Positions 5,568 to 7,294 of a stretch of DNA of 7,294 nucleotides are shown here, in pieces. The position numbers were made by a program, and so were the translations under genes. The stretch is taken from assembly GCA_015233485.1 (NCBI GenBank), contig JADFXO010000196.1:1-7294 (forward strand), in the 5' to 3' direction. Numbering within the stretch: the stretch's first letter is position 1; each line of letters begins with the position of its first letter. The stretch comes from Nitrospirota bacterium (GTDB lineage Bacteria > Nitrospirota > Thermodesulfovibrionia > Thermodesulfovibrionales > Magnetobacteriaceae). The notes under the pieces were generated by a model that searched no databases, was not told the origin of the DNA, and saw nothing but the letters and a program-made list of their open reading frames with translations.

Positions 5568-6624
5568 AGCGCCAAAGGGCAATCAGGGCTGTTATTAAAA
5601 ACACCAGCGCGAGATTCAAGTATGCAAATACATAGAAAACCCTCTCATGTGTCGGCCTTGCGGCAGCGGGGGTATCAGTCTTATGAACCAACTTTCCAAC
5701 AAACGGCATGGCAATGACCTTGTCTTCCCCATGCGGGGCTAATTTCAGGGCGTCTGTGAGGTCAACGCCGGCAAGATGCTTTGTCATGTGTCTGCCGCCC
5801 TTCCAGAGTTTACTGCCCGTAACGTCATAAATATTGTCCTTATAAACAATACATGCGGCAGGGCTATTTTCTGAACCATCCATGAGAGAAACCTCATCAA
5901 TGGTCATCTCCGGCTTTAGGTTCAGGGCCTCAGATGATTTTTTCTTTTTTAACATGGGGCCGATTACAAATGTAACAATGGCTGCCGTTGCCGCCATCAC
6001 AATAAAAAGAAATATTTTTATCGCCAGTAAAACTCCAAACCTGCTCTGGTAAAACGCCTTGAAAGACGAAATTCTCAATACAGTAAGCACTATGCCGGTG
6101 ATGGCAATTATGACAATAGAAATCCAGCCGAGGGCTAATTCCCCGCGGGGAAGCCCCTTTGAAGCATATGCTGGTTTCAGTAACAGGTGGACGTATATAA
6201 TAGTCCCAAACCAGGCTATGGCGGTTATCAGGTGCAGGTATCCGGCAATCAGCCTGATTACGCGCTGAGGGTTTGTTGGCTGCCTGAACGGGCTGCCACT
6301 GGCTTGCCGGAACTTTTCGCCCTCCTTTGTGAGGACACCGCCTCCGGCGGGGTTGACATGACATGAGGCACATTGAAGGCCAGTTTTTTCAGCATATTCA
6401 GGGGTTGCCAATACCAATGGCGGCGATAATGCCAATAGCATCAGCAATATCAAACAGGCTAAAGCATATCTATATACCCAACTATCCATCACTGAACATT
6501 TATTTGAAACAGCGGCGACCTCAGAATATCGCCGCGCGTGATTATGATAACAGTCTATGGCCTTCATTGCCTCATATATGTCCTCGTCGTTTATTGATAC
6601 GCAAAAAGATATCCCATCACGCAT
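5560..6624 (-). CDS. Membrane cytochrome: CxxCH haem c site, CopD-like membrane domain and cytochrome b5-like domain
   Basis: A 354-residue fusion protein, apparently a membrane electron carrier. Residues 1-45 are an atypical soluble stretch; 50-73 form a signal-like hydrophobic segment ending VLA; CASCH (85-89) is a haem c binding motif in a short periplasmic segment; about 122-224 hold three or four membrane helices resembling CopD-type proteins, with H131 and H146 as possible haem or metal ligands; about 238-313 resemble the short bacterial cytochrome b5 domain, with likely haem ligands H283 (HLAGVDLTDAL) and H298 (APHG); a final helix spans about 330-350. The ATG at 6624 has a very strong Shine-Dalgarno AAGGAGGAG (6639-6631) 6 nt away. 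M46 (ATG at 6489) would give a more normal signal peptide but has no ribosome binding site. It follows the GGDEF gene by 35 bp and is probably cotranscribed. Its redox partners are unknown. Confidence 0.85.
   Translation of the reverse strand: MRDGISFCVSINDEDIYEAMKAIDCYHNHARRYSEVAAVSNKCSVMDSWVYRYALACLILLMLLALSPPLVLATPEYAEKTGLQCASCHVNPAGGGVLTKEGEKFRQASGSPFRQPTNPQRVIRLIAGYLHLITAIAWFGTIIYVHLLLKPAYASKGLPRGELALGWISIVIIAITGIVLTVLRISSFKAFYQSRFGVLLAIKIFLFIVMAATAAIVTFVIGPMLKKKKSSEALNLKPEMTIDEVSLMDGSENSPAACIVYKDNIYDVTGSKLWKGGRHMTKHLAGVDLTDALKLAPHGEDKVIAMPFVGKLVHKTDTPAAARPTHERVFYVFAYLNLALVFLITALIALWRWW
6512..6535 (-). other. Perfect 7-bp GC-rich hairpin inside the cytochrome N-terminal region
   Basis: On the - strand GCGGCGA and TCGCCGC enclose a 10-nt loop, followed by TGTTTC and, 20 nt later, the internal ATG at 6489. 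It lies in codons for residues 30-38 of the long form. It could be a relic terminator or leader structure if translation really starts at 6489, or chance within coding DNA. Confidence 0.35.
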
Positions 6625-6659
6625 TGTGACCTCCTCCTTGTTCGATTTCTATATGCCTC

Positions 6660-7294
6660 TCAACGACATAAACTACAGAGAGCCTTTACCGATTCGACAA
6701 CATCATACAGCAACGCTGACATTTGTTCTGGCATCTCAAGACCCATTGACTTGATACTGCCCATAAATTGCTCCCAGTCTTGTACTGTCCATGCGCCCTT
6801 AGTTTCTGAGATGAAATCCACAACTTTCCCGCAAACAAGCGGCAGGACTTCCTCTATGTCGCCAATTGGATGCTGCACTAAGTAGAATCTCTTCAGGGTA
6901 TCAAGCATTGTACCGAGTATGGCCTCGAAATGCCTTTGAATTACAATCCCATTTTTCTTAAGCTCTAATATGAAATCAATCCAATCATCAGGCGCCCATT
7001 TCCCTTTGTGCTTTGCAACGAATTTTAACGACAAGGCAAGCAACACCCTTAGATCTCCACTATCTGTTTTGTTTGACCCGGTGTATAGATGGTAAGTGTT
7101 CTTTCCATTTTCCTTTGCGTGATACATTGCGGCGTCCGCCTTTTTCATCAGTGTCTGGGTATCGAAACCGTCCTCTGGATAAAAACTTATCCCGATACTG
7201 GCGCCAATTGCACAGTAGGGGACGTCAAAACGGAAGGGATTTCCAATTGACACAATTATAATTAGCGCAACCGTCTCCGCATCCCTGGGGTTGG
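6660..7294 (-). CDS. GGDEF-domain protein (diguanylate cyclase family), C-terminal part, with duplicated C-terminal helical extension
   Basis: The frame is open to the right edge, so the N-terminus is missing and 7294 is not its start. The first roughly 70 visible residues match the second half of a GGDEF domain: DAETVALIIIVSIGNPFRF, ASIGISFYPEDG, then LMKKADAAMYHAKENGKNTYHLY. The GGDEF catalytic loop itself is outside the window, so cyclic di-GMP synthesis cannot be judged. After it comes an unusual extension of about 135 residues made of two similar repeats: KGKWAPDDWIDFILELKKNG in the first (about 7049-6870) and KGAWTVQDWEQFMGSIKSMG in the second (about 6857-6663), offset by 69 residues. 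Both look helical with no membrane segments. The TGA stop lies 35 bp before the cytochrome ATG, suggesting an operon. An apparent GTG start at 7253 is inside the domain and is rejected. Confidence 0.88.
   Translation of the reverse strand, partial: NPRDAETVALIIIVSIGNPFRFDVPYCAIGASIGISFYPEDGFDTQTLMKKADAAMYHAKENGKNTYHLYTGSNKTDSGDLRVLLALSLKFVAKHKGKWAPDDWIDFILELKKNGIVIQRHFEAILGTMLDTLKRFYLVQHPIGDIEEVLPLVCGKVVDFISETKGAWTVQDWEQFMGSIKSMGLEMPEQMSALLYDVVESVKALCSLCR

Noticed and set aside
5303..5717. Open frames of 61 and 120 codons on the + strand across the MITE
   Set aside because: They run through inverted repeats and the antisense of the cytochrome gene; no transposase-like or other recognisable sequence.
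5930..6373. 147-codon open frame on the - strand
   Set aside because: It overlaps the cytochrome gene in another frame and its sequence is rich in Arg, His and Cys without domain character.

Overview
The window reads as a chromosomal stretch of a free-living bacterium of intermediate GC content. Strong AAGGAG-type ribosome binding sites, a selenocysteine-encoding gene, a c-type/b5-type cytochrome fusion, a GGDEF protein and short palindromic intergenic repeats would suit a Nitrospirota- or Desulfobacterota-like lineage, but this is a weak inference and no marker gene settles it.

Layout. Positions 1-242 are upstream sequence ending in a consensus promoter that sits directly on the start of an NRAMP-family Mn2+/Fe2+ transporter (243-1493, + strand). 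A 144-bp convergent gap (1494-1637) has no gene and no convincing terminator. All remaining genes are on the - strand, read right to left: the C-terminal half of a GGDEF protein running off the right edge (6660-7294); a membrane cytochrome joining a CxxCH haem site, a CopD-like membrane block and a cytochrome b5-like domain (5560-6624); a 223-bp MITE-like element (5335-5557) with 15-bp perfect terminal inverted repeats and a 10-bp target duplication; a monofunctional haem catalase (3789-5249) closed by an intrinsic terminator (3751-3776); a peroxiredoxin-like gene (3149-3691); and a CrtI-family carotenoid desaturase (1638-3152) whose ATG overlaps the TGA of the preceding gene.

Main discovery. 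The peroxiredoxin-like gene contains an in-frame UGA (3563-3565) exactly where the family's first redox cysteine belongs, giving FLRHFG-U-PFC. Coding similarity continues on both sides of the UGA, a strong Shine-Dalgarno sequence precedes the true ATG at 3691, and a compact hairpin with a G in its AGUU loop lies 25 nt downstream of the UGA, as expected for a bacterial SECIS element. The gene is therefore best read as a 180-residue UxxC selenoprotein. Standard gene calling would reduce it to a 130-residue fragment from a GTG at 3541 without its active site.

How it fits together. Manganese/iron import, catalase, a selenocysteine peroxiredoxin-like protein and a carotenoid desaturase together suggest defence against oxygen and peroxide. 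The selenoprotein and desaturase are translationally coupled. The MITE-like element landed between the cytochrome gene and katA, duplicating the cytochrome's stop region, and carries a candidate outward promoter pointing into katA.
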